Positions 25,434 through 37,159 of a stretch of 64,000 bases of DNA are shown here, piece after piece. The first letter of the stretch is position 1. Each line of letters starts with the position of its first letter. The notes under the pieces are model-generated. The model worked only from the letters and a program-made list of their open reading frames with translations. It was not told the origin of the DNA and ran no database searches. Origin of the DNA: Casuarius casuarius (lineage: Eukaryota > Chordata > Aves > Casuariiformes > Casuariidae); assembly GCA_003342895.1 (NCBI GenBank), contig PTFA01000011.1:826629-890628 (forward strand). Reading direction: 5' to 3'. The position numbers were made by a program, and so were the translations under genes.

Positions 25434-26447
25434 TTATTCAATGTCCTTTATATCAAACAAATTTTTTTTTTGCAGGCAGGACTGTCTGAACAAATGGGTA
25501 GTAAGTAAAACCCCCAGACAGAAATGAAATGGTGTTTCTTTCTCGCTCCTGATGAAGAGCCGCTGCTCCTTTTTTCTTAATAACGCTCTGACACTAGAAA
25601 GAAAAAATGGTGACGATGATGTGAACGAGTCCCTTTTTGCACGAGGTTGAAGCTCTCCCTTTCCGAGCCACCTGGGGCTGTGCTGCACGTGGGGAGGTGC
25701 CAGCGTTTTGGCAGGAACGACCCGCAGCATGAGGGAACAACCTGACCAATGTGGTCGAGCCAAAATACAGAAAGGCCAGAGTTTTCTTGTTTTGCCATTT
25801 GATGCCTTTGCGGAGAGCCCGGCTCCGTAGTCCCTGGGCACCTCAGGAGCTTCCCTCGGGCGGGCAGTCCCCTTACAGCTGTGAGGGGCGCACGCCTCGG
25901 GGCATTCGTGTGTGCAAAACCACCAGCCGCTTTGGGCCCCCCAAAAGAAACTGTACAAAGGGATCTTGAAATGGGGACGCATATGGGGAGAAGGGGGGGG
26001 GGGAAAGGAGGAGGGAAAAAAAGAAAAGGCAGAGTATGGAATAAAAATGCTTTTAATGGGCATGGAAGGTGGCAAGGGAAAGGTTTTCTTTTTGCTTTTG
26101 TTTTCTGGGTTATTTCTTGTTTTTATGGGCTTTTTTGTTTGTTTGGTTTGGTTTGGTTTTAAAAACAAAGGGGAAGGTTGCCGGTCAGAGCGCTGGCTCC
26201 GGATGTTGCGTGGCTGGATTAGCCATGCTGCTCTGAGCAGTTTAAGGAGGCCTGGGAGCTTGGTGCTACCCGCCTCTGCCTGCCCGGGGCCGTAGTGAGG
26301 CCACAGACGTGATAGCAGGGAAATAAGGACCCGGCAACACATAACAGCCCTTAATTCTAGGATGAGGATTTTGATATGCGTTGCAGAGGTTTGTGCACCT
26401 TTCCACTTGAAATAACCAGAAGCCTGTAAGGGGAGTCGGGCTGGCAA
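25434..26447 (-). other. Long open frame (337 codons), probably not a protein gene
   Basis: This is the longest open frame in the window. The predicted chain is dominated by low-complexity stretches where it crosses polypurine/polypyrimidine DNA: Lys/Gln/Thr/Asn-rich near residues 95-125, then Ser/Phe/Pro-rich near 125-160. It shows no known domain, signal peptide or membrane segment. Local GC content and strand-asymmetric purine tracts reduce stop codons and can keep a frame open by chance. Shorter frames overlap it on the same DNA. I keep it only because its length is above what I would expect here. Confidence 0.15.
25640..26300. promoter_or_regulatory. GC-rich patch with polypurine tract
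   Basis: A locally GC-rich interval with moderate CpG content (about 25,660-25,930) is followed by an eleven-G run (25,993-26,003), a GGAGGGAAAAAAAGAAAAGG polypurine stretch, and a (GTTT)/(GGTTT) run (26,131-26,160). It may be an orphan CpG-rich element interrupted by simple repeats. No exon is evident. Confidence 0.3.
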
Positions 26448-27230
26448 GCAAGGGGCCAGGGAGCAGGGAGGCTCCCGGCCTCAATGCTGGGTTTTAGTTT
26501 TGTATTGCTTTAGGTCCTCACAAATGTGAAGGAGTTGGGAGAGGTGATTTCTGTGCCTGATCTGCAGAGAGCGGGAAAGGAAGCAAAGGTTTATTAAGCT
26601 TTTAGTTGTCACTTGATTTTTTTCATTTTCTTTGCAAAAGACTGTTTCAGTAAAGGCAAACCTGTGACTTTGTAGAAAGCAGTTTATAGTTTCAATGTTT
26701 AATAAACTATGGTTTGTCTTGGAGAAGATGACGGGCCTAGATTTGCTTTTAGCATCTGAAAACTCCCAGGTGGATTTCGTCACTTGGCCTCAGCCTGCCC
26801 CACACCACGTGCACCGTTGTGAAAACCTTGTATCGCAGCCCCTGGACTGGTTGCACTCCAAGGCACAAGCAAAGTGGTATTGCCACCGTAGAGGCTGTGC
26901 TAGCATCCATGGATTGTCCAATTGCATCCAATTTAAAATAAATACTCAGTCACCACATACTGTTTAATTTCTGAACAAGAGGCTTACTGTAGCTGCTGTT
27001 ATTGGCAGAGCCATACCGTACAAAGGGAGATGTTTACAATTATTGACCGTGCTGCAGCGACGTCCACCGGGTGTGAGCAGGAAGGGACACCCCCCCGCTT
27101 CGTGTCCTGCAAACAGATGAAGTCCTCGTCCTGGCTCTTGGAAAGTCTATCGCCTTAAAGCCTGGGTTTTCCTTCCTTTCACCCTTCCTCTTTAATCCTG
27201 AAAAGCAGCAGTGTAATTTTTTCTCTTCAT
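26448..27230. other. Non-coding DNA, nothing recognised
   Basis: Short frames up to 100 codons, no splice-bounded coding-like interval and no named repeat. Some CpGs near 27,045-27,085. Confidence 0.45.
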
Positions 27231-27345
27231 AAAAGCATTAATGCTTTTGTTGCATCAGCCCATTAAGTTTATATTGCTTATGAATTAATTTTTTGTGTGA
27301 TACCTAAAATTAATTAATTAACATGGAATGATATGAAAGGTAGCA
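27231..27345. promoter_or_regulatory. Palindromic homeodomain-core cluster
   Basis: Positions 27,231-27,248 form a perfect 18-base palindrome, AAAAGCATTAATGCTTTT, centred on ATTAAT. About 60 bases on lies a second self-complementary stretch, TTAATTAATTAA (27,310-27,321), and between them GCTTATGAATTAATTTT. Paired TAAT cores are classical targets of paired-type homeodomain dimers. The cluster may be a regulatory site or simply AT-rich chance. Confidence 0.35.
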
Positions 27346-30300
27346 CACAGGAGAGATCAGGGGCGGGATTTTGAGGCAGACACAGAACAAACGGCTCTGA
27401 TGTTGCTCTTTGGGAACGTAACCCTGTTTGATAATTCTTATGGATGTTGCTCAGAATTCAGGGAAATTAGGTCACATTCGTTTTAGGCTTCTGACTAGGC
27501 ACTGTGGACAACATGGGCATCCGTGTTGCAGATCCTTACCTCAGCTATTTTGTTTTGTGTGTTTCACGAATCCAAAATCACTGTTGGCTCGGTCCTGTGC
27601 TGTAATTCACAGGCTTCTATCTATTCCTGGTGATTTCTAATGGCCCTTCTTAGGTTTCTACAGAGAAGGGGGGGCAAATTAAAGGCCATGCATGGAAGCA
27701 GCACATGATTGACTATGTATATATATTTTAAGATACAGAACTCAAGAAATCCAAATTTTCTGGACACTTGGTGTGCAGGTTCTTGAAATCTGATTTCCCC
27801 TGTCCCGAGCCAATAGAAATCTGAAAGCATTATTTTTTTTTCCTTTGTGGATTAAGTCCCACAATTGCTCTATCTTTTTCTCATAGGTGAAGCTTATTCC
27901 AAAGAATAGGCTGGCTTAGGACATGTATTTTAGAACACATAGTAGGTCAGATCATGAAAATCTTGATGTATACTATATATCATTGTTCAGAAATACTGCA
28001 GAAATTGGCCCTTTCTATCCCAAATTTCATTGGGCACCTTTTTAATATGGAAAGTTCTACTTAGAGTGGCCACATTTTTCTTTTTTTTTTTTCTTCTGCT
28101 TACAGTAGTATTCTTTTTAAGTGGATCATGCTAAGCTTCCGTAACAACAATTAACATTTTAAAATGTTTTGTAATATAATGTGATCTTTCGTGTGTGATC
28201 TGTCACACATTTACACACTTGCTATAGTTTCCTTATTTTTTTCATGAGAGCATGAAAGCCCTGTGCCTGATTGTTTTACTTCTGTTGTAAAAGGGATACA
28301 ATCTAAACATGAACGTATTGTAAATCTTTGTTTTAGAGCTAGAAGAAGTAAAGAAGGACTCCTAGAATTATATATTGTAATCTACTGGTAAAGATTCTTG
28401 CTGTCTAAGCATGGTGTGATTTGACCTAATGGGAGTCCTTTGGCTACTTTGTATGCAGAATCACATTGCACGGTTTTGTATGCAAAAGTCCGTATCTGCA
28501 CTCCTGGCAGATGACTTTAATTGATACTCAACTTTTTTTTTTTCTTTTCAAACACTCTTAACAACAATTGTAGAAGTACATACAGAGTTTCTAAAAAACC
28601 TCTCTCTGTCAACATTTTATTAGGCTGTAAATATTTTTGGATTCTAGGTTGCTACTAGTGTTTTGGAGTAGCCTCATGTGGTTATACAGAATATTTTGCA
28701 GAATTATGTGCTTTAAAAATAAGCCCTTTTTAACAGAGGAATAACTGAATTTGTGGTTCAAGACTATATTCAGAAGGCTTTTGTTGCTTTGGGAAGAAAA
28801 TGTGAAAAAAATAGATTAGAAATGAATTGGTTTTGATTGCATATACTTTTAGCTTAATAAATTTTAATCTTTCCTATTGATGTTTATAGAACATCTTTCC
28901 TTTATAGAAATTGCGTATGTTTTAGATTCGGCTCAAAGACCAGTGGGAATTAGAAGTTATCTTCAGGAATTTGTTATAATTACATTATATCCACTTGAGC
29001 ACCAAAAGAATTTAGCATGATTAATGCTATTATAAGGTATATGAGGGTCAGGAACAATAGTTTGCTCCTGTTTTAAAGAGAACCAAGTACTCGCACAAGA
29101 AGAAACTCAAATATTTAAACTGGTACTTTATATAGTCAAGAAAATAGAAACAGTAGTTTTATTAGCTACTTGTGCAGTTGCACTATGAGGAAGTTAATAG
29201 TACCTAACGATAACTTCAGTTTAGTTCTGTTGTGGATGAAGCTGAAAGCTGACAAGTGGGATAAACGTGCTGCGAATGATGGAGCAAGTTCTCGCCTCTG
29301 TATTTACCAGTCCAAATTAACTGCAGTATCTCAGACCGTGCTCCACTTCGTGTCCGAACTTATCTCTCGTCTCTGCGTAAAATACTGCTCTTTATGTTTA
29401 AAGTTAAAGTCTCTTTATGATAATATAGACGTATATATTTTGAAGACAAAGCACGTGAATGTTTTGTTTGCTCGGGAACTAAGAAAGAGGAGTGGATTTC
29501 AGCACCTCCTCTGCCATAAAGCGCCGTTAGTCAGCCTCGCGCGCTGCCGCAGCCTCCACTGTCGGATGCAGCGATGAGTTATCTGGCTGTACACCGGCAC
29601 TGTGAAAGGTAGAAGGAAGTCCCTTACAACCTACCACTGATGTTTCGCAAAGCTGAGCTGTGTGTTCGTGTGCAAACTGAGGAATGATTAATGCTAAAAC
29701 AAAAGCTTGTGTTTTTTAAAAAAAAAAAAACTAGCAATTTTGTGGCGATAATGTGCATAGCAAAGCCAGTGTGTGACATAAGACACAGTCAAATTTAAGG
29801 CAATATGAACAGAGTAACAATTTTATTTCTAAACATACTGCTGTAGCCCTAGTTTTCATCCCCCAGGGCAGGTTTGTGGTCAGAGGTACTTTAAGCACTA
29901 GCCTGTATATTACGTTGCTGCGTTACTCCTGTTCTTTTGCATTACTTCCGTAAAAACTCTAAGTATATTGTTTGATTACAGATTGGCTTTTGTCCACATG
30001 CTTTTCTCTCTCACCCATATGCTCACAGACCTAAGGAGAGCATATGTTATTCTATGACTGCATTGAGTTAAACTATCTCATATAATATTATTTGGTATGA
30101 TATTACTCTTTTTGTCCATAATTTATGGACTCCTTTCACTTAAATAATAAAAAAAGCATCTAATCATGATAAGATATGTTTAAATAAATATTACTGTTTT
30201 TTATGGAGTTATTATATTAAGATAGTTACTTTTTTTCTGCATACATGAGAGAGAGTTTTGGTATGTTTAACCATTCATTTAGGTGTGGTTTCATCTGATG

Positions 30301-30890
30301 GCTGGGGTGATTAGCATAGCTGGCTTTTATAATACCATAAAATGAAATATTGCAATTGAGACAGCGCTCTTAACTCCGTTTAGTTCACTTCACTAAAAAT
30401 TAGAAGTTCAGTTCTTCACTGTGCTTTATGTAGCTCCACTACTAGCTAAGGAACTGGCAGGAATTTGCTTTGTAGTGACTATGAAGCATGGCTCAGAAAA
30501 TTTCCTTGTATAATGGACAATCATGTTACAAGACTATTATTTAGTTAATGTTAGTCAAACAGTAGTGATAATCATGAATGGATTTTTGCTGTGCATGTGA
30601 ATAATTGTAATCTTTTCTATATTTCATTCTGATATTTCTCTTTTTCCCTGCAAACTTCTTTATGCTGTTTACTGATTTTTTTTTCTTTTCTTCTCCCTCC
30701 TTTTATCTGATGGCAATTTAGAAAAATAGTAGCCTAAAGGAACGCAATAGAGCAGCAGTTTGTCTTTCAAGAATTATTATCTCGTATTTTGACTTCTATC
30801 CAGTAGATCTGCTGTTTTCATAAGCGAGCCATCAGTGTTTTTATTATTTACGGGTATATAAATCTAAATACAGTTCTTGGTGCCACGGGG
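27346..30890. other. AT-rich non-coding DNA
   Basis: The only notable item is a 135-codon + strand frame at 29,170-29,577. Its second half (29,250-29,580) is richer in CpG than its surroundings and could be a small regulatory element. The predicted protein has no recognisable motif. A/T runs are frequent. Confidence 0.4.
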
Positions 30891-30927
30891 TTCTTTCTTT
30901 TTTCTTTTTTTTTTTTTTTCCCCTCAG
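30891..30927 (+). promoter_or_regulatory. Strong 3' splice acceptor-like tract
   Basis: A near-uninterrupted T-rich run of over 30 bases ends in CCCCTCAG. This is an excellent polypyrimidine tract and AG for a + strand acceptor, and a donor follows 155 bases downstream (31,083). It could also be an ordinary poly-T tract. Confidence 0.35.
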
Positions 30928-30997
30928 TAGGCTGTGGAAAACGCTTACAGAGAAAACACCCTTAAAAGCAAACAAAATGCATCTTTTTCATGTACAG

Positions 30998-31082
30998 GTC
31001 ATCCAAAGAGCATTTACAGATGAACTATATTGAGGCAAGCACTGTCCAAGCAAACAGCTGGCCACAGGCAGTGAAGACCGCG
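30998..31082 (+). CDS. Candidate exon (85 nt coding, or 155 nt from 30,928), unrecognised
   Basis: A strong donor, GCG followed by GTAAGT, ends the interval at 31,082. Two acceptors are possible. After CATGTACAG (start 30,998) the interval is open in one frame, reading SSKEHLQMNYIEASTVQ and so on and finishing exactly on a codon. After CCCCTCAG (start 30,928) the longer form carries stops in all frames and would be a non-coding or 5' untranslated exon. An ATG at 30,990 lies in the open frame. The peptide composition looks protein-like but I know no homologue. A lncRNA exon of the presumed gene desert is equally likely. Confidence 0.25.
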
Positions 31083-31183
31083 GTAAGTCAGCCAAGGGGA
31101 AGGGAGGTGGCAACTAGTAGCAACTTCAGCGTTGGCCCAAGGAGTACGAGTGCTGTCAGCTACTGCTGTTTTCAAAGTGTGCT

Positions 31184-31245
31184 TGGTGTGTGTGTGTGGG
31201 GGTGTGTGTGTGTGTCTGGAGATTTTGGGGGGTGCGTGTGTGTTT
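31184..31245 (+). repeat. Interrupted (GT)n microsatellite, G-rich
   Basis: GTGTGTGTGTGG and GGGGTGTGTGTGTGTGT are followed by a TTTTGGGGGG and GTGCGTGTGTG stretch. The G-clusters give it some quadruplex potential. Confidence 0.85.
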
Positions 31246-31249
31246 TTTG

Positions 31250-33879
31250 TTTATTCGTTTTTAAAAGTGCCTCCGAGTGGCGGTGTAAGCTGATTGTATC
31301 TGCTAGTTAATTTGAATGTAACAGATAATTCCTTCTATGAAGTCTGTGTTGTTTGCCTATGTGAAAGGTAACTCTTATGAAAAAGCACCATTGGGCATTA
31401 TAACAAAATTTCTGTTGTTTTCTTAGCTTTGTCCCATGAAATATTAGGATGCTAAAGAACCTGAAAACAGTTACGCTGAATCCCAGCTGCTTGACTTAAA
31501 ATTTCAGTGAAGTTTTTTCCCCATGATGTTTGAACCTAGTATTAACACACATTGAAATTCAGTAACACCAATCTAAAAACTGATGTAAAAAAAATTTTTT
31601 TGGGGGGGACGTGCAAATCTTTTCTAGGAAATATTTTCTCCCTGTTTTTTCACAAACTCTCTATCTTTGTGAAGCATGTGCCATTAACTGTGTTAAAAGT
31701 GTAAGCACTGTGCATATTGCCATTTACAAACATTCAGAAATCCCAAATCATGTCATACCTGGAGATGAGCTTAGACACTTTGAGCTTAAAATGAACCTGA
31801 AGTTCTTTTGATTTAACCAATAGCTCTACAGCCTCTTGTATCTACGTTTTCGGTTTTCCCTATCACAAAATAATAATAATTACAAAAAAAAATCTCCTTT
31901 TGTTGAAATGCAATGTAAGTGTCTGGCATAATCCCTGACTTTACAAAACCACCAAATACTCCAGCAAGACCTGGCAGTGGCATTTGACATGAGGGTCCAG
32001 CAGAGGACAAGAGAGAGCTGGGCTCTCAGGGCACCGGGTGTCTGAGCCAAGCAAGCTCACGTTGGCATTTTCCACCCGCGCTCTCAAGATGTTTCCTCGG
32101 GAGGAAAATGGCCTTAGATTACCACTGCTTAGCACATCACCTGCACGCCCAAATATACATCTGCTGCTACTGGCAGAAGTCGGGCAGAGGATGCTGTGTT
32201 TCTTGGTAGGGGCTCCAAGAGCGTGTGCAGTATGATTACTATTGACATTGTAGCAGTTTTTGTACCTTTCAAGCTGCTTTTTAGAGCAGTGTACTGAACC
32301 AAATGCTCACGTGAGTTTGTAGGTAATACTGTTTTCCATCCTATAAATGTCATGTGATACATCACCTAAACAGCATGCCAGGTGTAGTGATCAGGTTTAG
32401 TTAAGCTATAGAGTTTATTACTTTACAAGCCCTTACCTATATGTAACGATAATTTAGTAGATGCAATGTATTCACTAAATGAGTTTTGTCTGACAGTTTG
32501 GAAAACACTGGTTTAATATAGAAGACCTAAATAGTGACTGTTTTCTCTTTTCTCTCTCTAAAAATCTGTCCTAAAGATCATAGGTGCAAACAGATGTATA
32601 TATGCAAGTACTTTGTAGCCTTTGCCACTCAATTGGTCATTAGAAAAATATGAAAACTCTTCACTATGTCCCCACTTTAGAATGACTGCAAATTTTACGT
32701 TAAGGTTGCTTAATCATTTTCACCAAAAATAGAAAAAAAAATCTTCCTTTATATTGTTAAATATCTGCTTATAAAAAAAAGTAGTCTGAAGTTGTCTGAG
32801 GCTGGGGACGAGGGGGTCTGATGTCTGCTGCTTCCACACCTCCAATCTGGATAATGCCTGCGTTTACCTAACTTGCTTCTGCGTGCGTAATGCTCCTGCA
32901 TATTTAAAGGCTGGGTATTCAGGGATTATCTGTCGTGCTTTTTCTTTTTGTTCTGATCACGCAAGGCAAGGGTACTAGCCAGATACATAACCAGAACAGA
33001 AGGTTTTTCTTTTTTTACTTTTTTCTTTTTCTTTTTTTTTCCTCCCTGCTGTTGTATTCTTGCCTTCCCGAAAGCTTTACTGGTGCTATGTGTTCTGCCA
33101 GACCTTGCATTTGGGGGGAAGAAAAGTTACCAGTTTGAGCGTGCAATTTTATAAATCCTGTGCGTGTAGAATGCTTGCTTGTTAACACACACAGGCATTT
33201 AGCTTAAAGGCACAATATTCCTTTTCAATCAGTCCTTAGCAGTGAAGCAAGACATCTTGACAGAAGACGTATGAAAGTCAGAACAGTGTTGTGAACAACT
33301 GCCAGTAGCAGGGGAAGAAAATATTAAAATTATAATTAACATTCAAGGAAAATATGATTACAAAGTGCCTTATGAGGCAATAAGAGATTAAAATTTCATG
33401 TTTGTATATGGCAAAGTTGAAAATTACATTTATTTTTCTAGGGAAATCTAGAAAAAAAATGAGTAACAGTGTGGTACATAGCATCACTTAATTAGCTGTT
33501 CATTATAGATTTGATGCTCTGCTACTTAAATTATATTTCAGAACAGATTCAAACTATTATATAGCTAATTAAAAAACTCATTCTACATATTTGCTTTTGT
33601 AATGCTGATAAATCTTTTTCTTCAGGAGATTAGTAGCAGGTATATTGATAAAATAAGTGAATAAGATCAAATTGATGCATCAGAGAAAAGGAGTATATTG
33701 CTGTACAGCTTAATGAAGCTCTAAGTGGGATGACATGGACTTCCATCTTCTGATGACTTGCTGACTCTTGTTTTTAATCTAGATAATTTTAATTTTAATT
33801 TTTCGAATGAACTTAACTGAATTAAAAAGGTTTCTTGGTCTTTATGTTTTTCTCCTCAGTGTTAAATCCTTAATCCTAT
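31250..33879. other. AT-rich non-coding DNA, nothing recognised
   Basis: A slightly CpG-richer stretch lies at about 31,970-32,110 and a T/C-rich tract at about 33,005-33,045. No supported gene or element. Confidence 0.45.
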
Positions 33880-34400
33880 TTTAAGTTCCAGCAGCATTAA
33901 TGGTAGTTAATAGCAATTACGGCGTGTGTATTTTGATTCAGAAAAATAGGAGGTTTAGGGATTGGTATCACGCTACTAGTGTGCTTTGTTGCAAATTATT
34001 TGCAGATGAGGTTAATTGAGCCATCTCACTCCCTGGCTTTCATTCTGACATGTAGGTCACAAATTGAATCATAAACTCCTACAGTAATAATCAGCACATA
34101 GCCTTTAAAGACTACCCCTGATGAAACTCGGTGTGAAATATACAGTTAAGTTTCTCAAAGCCTGCTCTGAATTACTGTCTGCAGCACACTACAGTTTGTA
34201 GTGTTACTAACAAATTATTGCTTTAGTATAAATACCTACATATTTTCATTCTATTTTAATTAATAGATATGCTAATTTTGCAGTAAGCATGCAAAGAAGA
34301 TTAGCTATTTTTATTCAAAGTTTTGTTTTAGGAAATTTCTTGACTCAGTAAATTATTGGAATTTCTTACAGGTAATTGTCATGGCAAAACTGCAAAACCA
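33880..34400. promoter_or_regulatory. Candidate regulatory block
   Basis: Repeat-free AT-rich DNA with closely spaced homeodomain-type cores: GCATTAATGG, AGTTAATAGCAATTACGG, GGTTAATTGAGCC and CAGTAATAATCAGC. There is also a nuclear-receptor-like AGGTCA at about 34,051. Conservation would be needed to support function. Confidence 0.28.
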
Positions 34401-36950
34401 TTACAGAAGTTAAGTGTATAGACTTAAATGTTACTCTTAGGCTTTGCAACGCCAGATAATTAGTTTCCCTTGATTCTATAAAAAGGTAGGCATCTAAAAG
34501 TCAAGGCAATTGCAGCAAGTAATCTTTGACTCAATGGAAAACAATATAGGTGAAGCCGATTTTGATAGTTTCCCATATGAAACTAGTTTTATAGACGCTC
34601 TCCCTGCATAGCACCCACCATGTAAATTTGAATGATATACGTGTGGCTCAAAAGCACAAGAAATCTATGTCTTACAATTCAAAATAGGGAACAGAAGGAG
34701 TAAAGAGAAATGGAGCCAATTCATTCCTCTTACTAAATATGTTCCTCTGTAGAAATATTTTGGGTGTGCTCACAATATTCAAGCAATGTGACAAGATATA
34801 CTTTGAACTCTAGTGTTTCAAAGATTTGAGGGGGAGCAGTGATATTGCCTCACACAAATTATCTCGTTTATTAAATTATGTTGCATAGCGTATACAAAGC
34901 AGAGGTTCTAATGAATCTCATTTCACTGGAACACAGAAAGGAATCAGCTGTGTGCACCATGAATTTACGATCTTGTTGCAATATCTGTATTACTTTAAAG
35001 CACCTTGTAAGTGCTGTGCAATCCATACATGCAGTACCCATTAATGAGCATCATAATTTAAAGAAACAGGGTTTCTAGACAAGACACCCTAAACTCTGCA
35101 GGCAGGTCTTCTCCTGTGCAGGAAGATTTTCAACACGATGCGTTTAGGAACTTTTTTAGCTATTACATTTGCATAGTCTGGTATCGTGTCAGTTTGGATA
35201 TGTAAGAAATAACGATGCTTCACTAAATATTCCGCAAACATTTTTGGAGTAAAATACCTTCCTTTTAGTCTATCAGTGTTTTTTTTTTCTTCTTCTTCTT
35301 CAGTGCAAGATCAGAGAAATGAAAAACAGTGGATGACACTTTTCAGTATAAAAGCATGAAACAGGGGTGGTTGTGTAGCACAAAAGACGTTGGCTAATCA
35401 GTTATTCTGCATTTAAATATGGGTTTAAATAAGATTAGAAATCCAGACTGTGCAAGAGATTTTCAAGTCCAGAGGTCAGAAAACATGCTAATGAGATAAT
35501 AGGAAGTATTCACAAAAGCTTATCTGGGCTGGAAATTCACTTTTCCTTAAAGAAGTCCTTCCACCGAAATACTTTCAGCCATTTTTTTTTTTGGACCTAT
35601 TAATGCCCAAATTATATCAGACTGTCTGTTAGTTTAAAAATAATCCACCTCTCTTGAGGAAATTTGAATAAATTATAGATCTTTTGGGGGAGGGAAGGCT
35701 TTAAAAACAAAACTTTCTGAGTTTTTTTTTTTTTTTCTGGATTGAATGTGTATTCTTTCCTCAAGTTATTTCTTAAATTTAATTGCACTCTCTGTTACAC
35801 TGGCGTAAAGCAGAACAAGTCTGATTCCTGCAGGGTCCTGGTGATACTCAAGTATGTGGAAAGAGAGACAGCCTTATTCTTAGCTACTTGGTACATATGT
35901 AGGAGCAAAAAAAGTTCATGTGTCATCAACCATTTTGTCAATACTGGCTATACTGAAAGGGCGCTTTGAGATTGATCTTGTGATCGCAGATCCACTTCTG
36001 ATATTTCTTTTCTCTGAAAGAAATGCAGGATTGGGCCATAGAGCAGAGTATTGCAGGTAGCTCTGCTGAGGCTAAAGGATGCACAGAATAAGCCGTATCC
36101 TCCCTCTCTTTCTTGGCCATTTCAGAAGCGGAAACCTGATTTCTTATTTTGTCAAACAAGAAGCTAGATGATTTTATCATTCTTAGAGATCAAACCTTTT
36201 TTTAAACTTTTCTGTTGAAAGTTCTGATGAAAAATATGATTTTATGGAAGCAAGCATATTTTGTAGACAAATATGAAGCTTTTTAAGTATACTCAGTAGC
36301 ATACTGAACATTATTGGCAAATATTTCCATTTTGACTTCATGCCATTTCATTTCAAATTTTAAAATTATGGTTTTAAATTGAGGATTATTTCACTTTGAA
36401 ATGGCAGCTTAAACAAAAACTTGAGCTAGCTTTTCAAAACAAAACATACTTGCCTTTTTTCCAATCAATCTATTTATTTATTTATTTATTTTGGCAAATC
36501 TTTCAATATGCCCTGTTAATTGCGCAATACCTTTATAGAATGTCCTGGAATATGGCACAAAAGTGGATCTGCTGACCATAATCAAATGAATAATAAAGTG
36601 CTGCAAATGTTTGCAAATAGATGTGGTATAGATAGGCAAGTACTTTCTCTCAGCCTGGCTTTTTCAACAGAAACGCAGTTGTCCTAGTCATGGATAACAC
36701 AGAAGAGAAAAATGGCAGTTTTCTACTTCCTCTTCCAATTTTTATGAAAATGTAACATTTATTTTATTTATGCATTGCCAGACACCATCTTAAAAAAAAA
36801 GAGTTTCCCAAGAAATTCCTTTGTGAAAATTTCTGCTACAGTTAAGGACAAAAATACTTGTAATGTAAAAAGTAGTTTCCACCTGTGCAGAATATTTTAT
36901 TTATTTATTTATTATTATTGGCCTAGAGGTACTGTGCCCAGGTTGAAAAT
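34401..36950. other. AT-rich non-coding DNA with simple repeats
   Basis: The stretch 35,090-35,560 is comparatively repeat-free and might be another regulatory block, but nothing specific stands out. (TTTA)n runs occur at 36,471-36,492 and 36,895-36,919, and T-runs at about 35,280 and 35,722-35,736. Confidence 0.45.
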
Positions 36951-36996
36951 CAGACCAAATGAAAGGAGTTTTGCAGACCAAATGAAAGGAGTTTTG
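36951..36996 (+). repeat. Exact 23-bp tandem duplication
   Basis: A 23-base unit beginning CAGACCAAATG occupies 36,951-36,973 and is repeated without change at 36,974-36,996. Identity of the copies points to a recent duplication. Confidence 0.95.
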
Positions 36997-37159
36997 TAAG
37001 AACTGTATATAAAGTTGCTGATAAATTCAGCATTTTACATCTGTGGGAAAAGTGAAATATGTAATTGTTGCTGATCAGATTTTAATGCAAGTAACATAAA
37101 AGTATTCGTTGTTGATGCTTTGGGGTTTTTTCGTAAAGAAGGAGGGAAAAAAATGGCAG

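Noticed and set aside
34500..34545. Imperfect AGTCAA ... TTGACT inverted repeat considered as a microRNA hairpin
   Set aside because: Only six bases pair perfectly and the loop is long; no extended stem.
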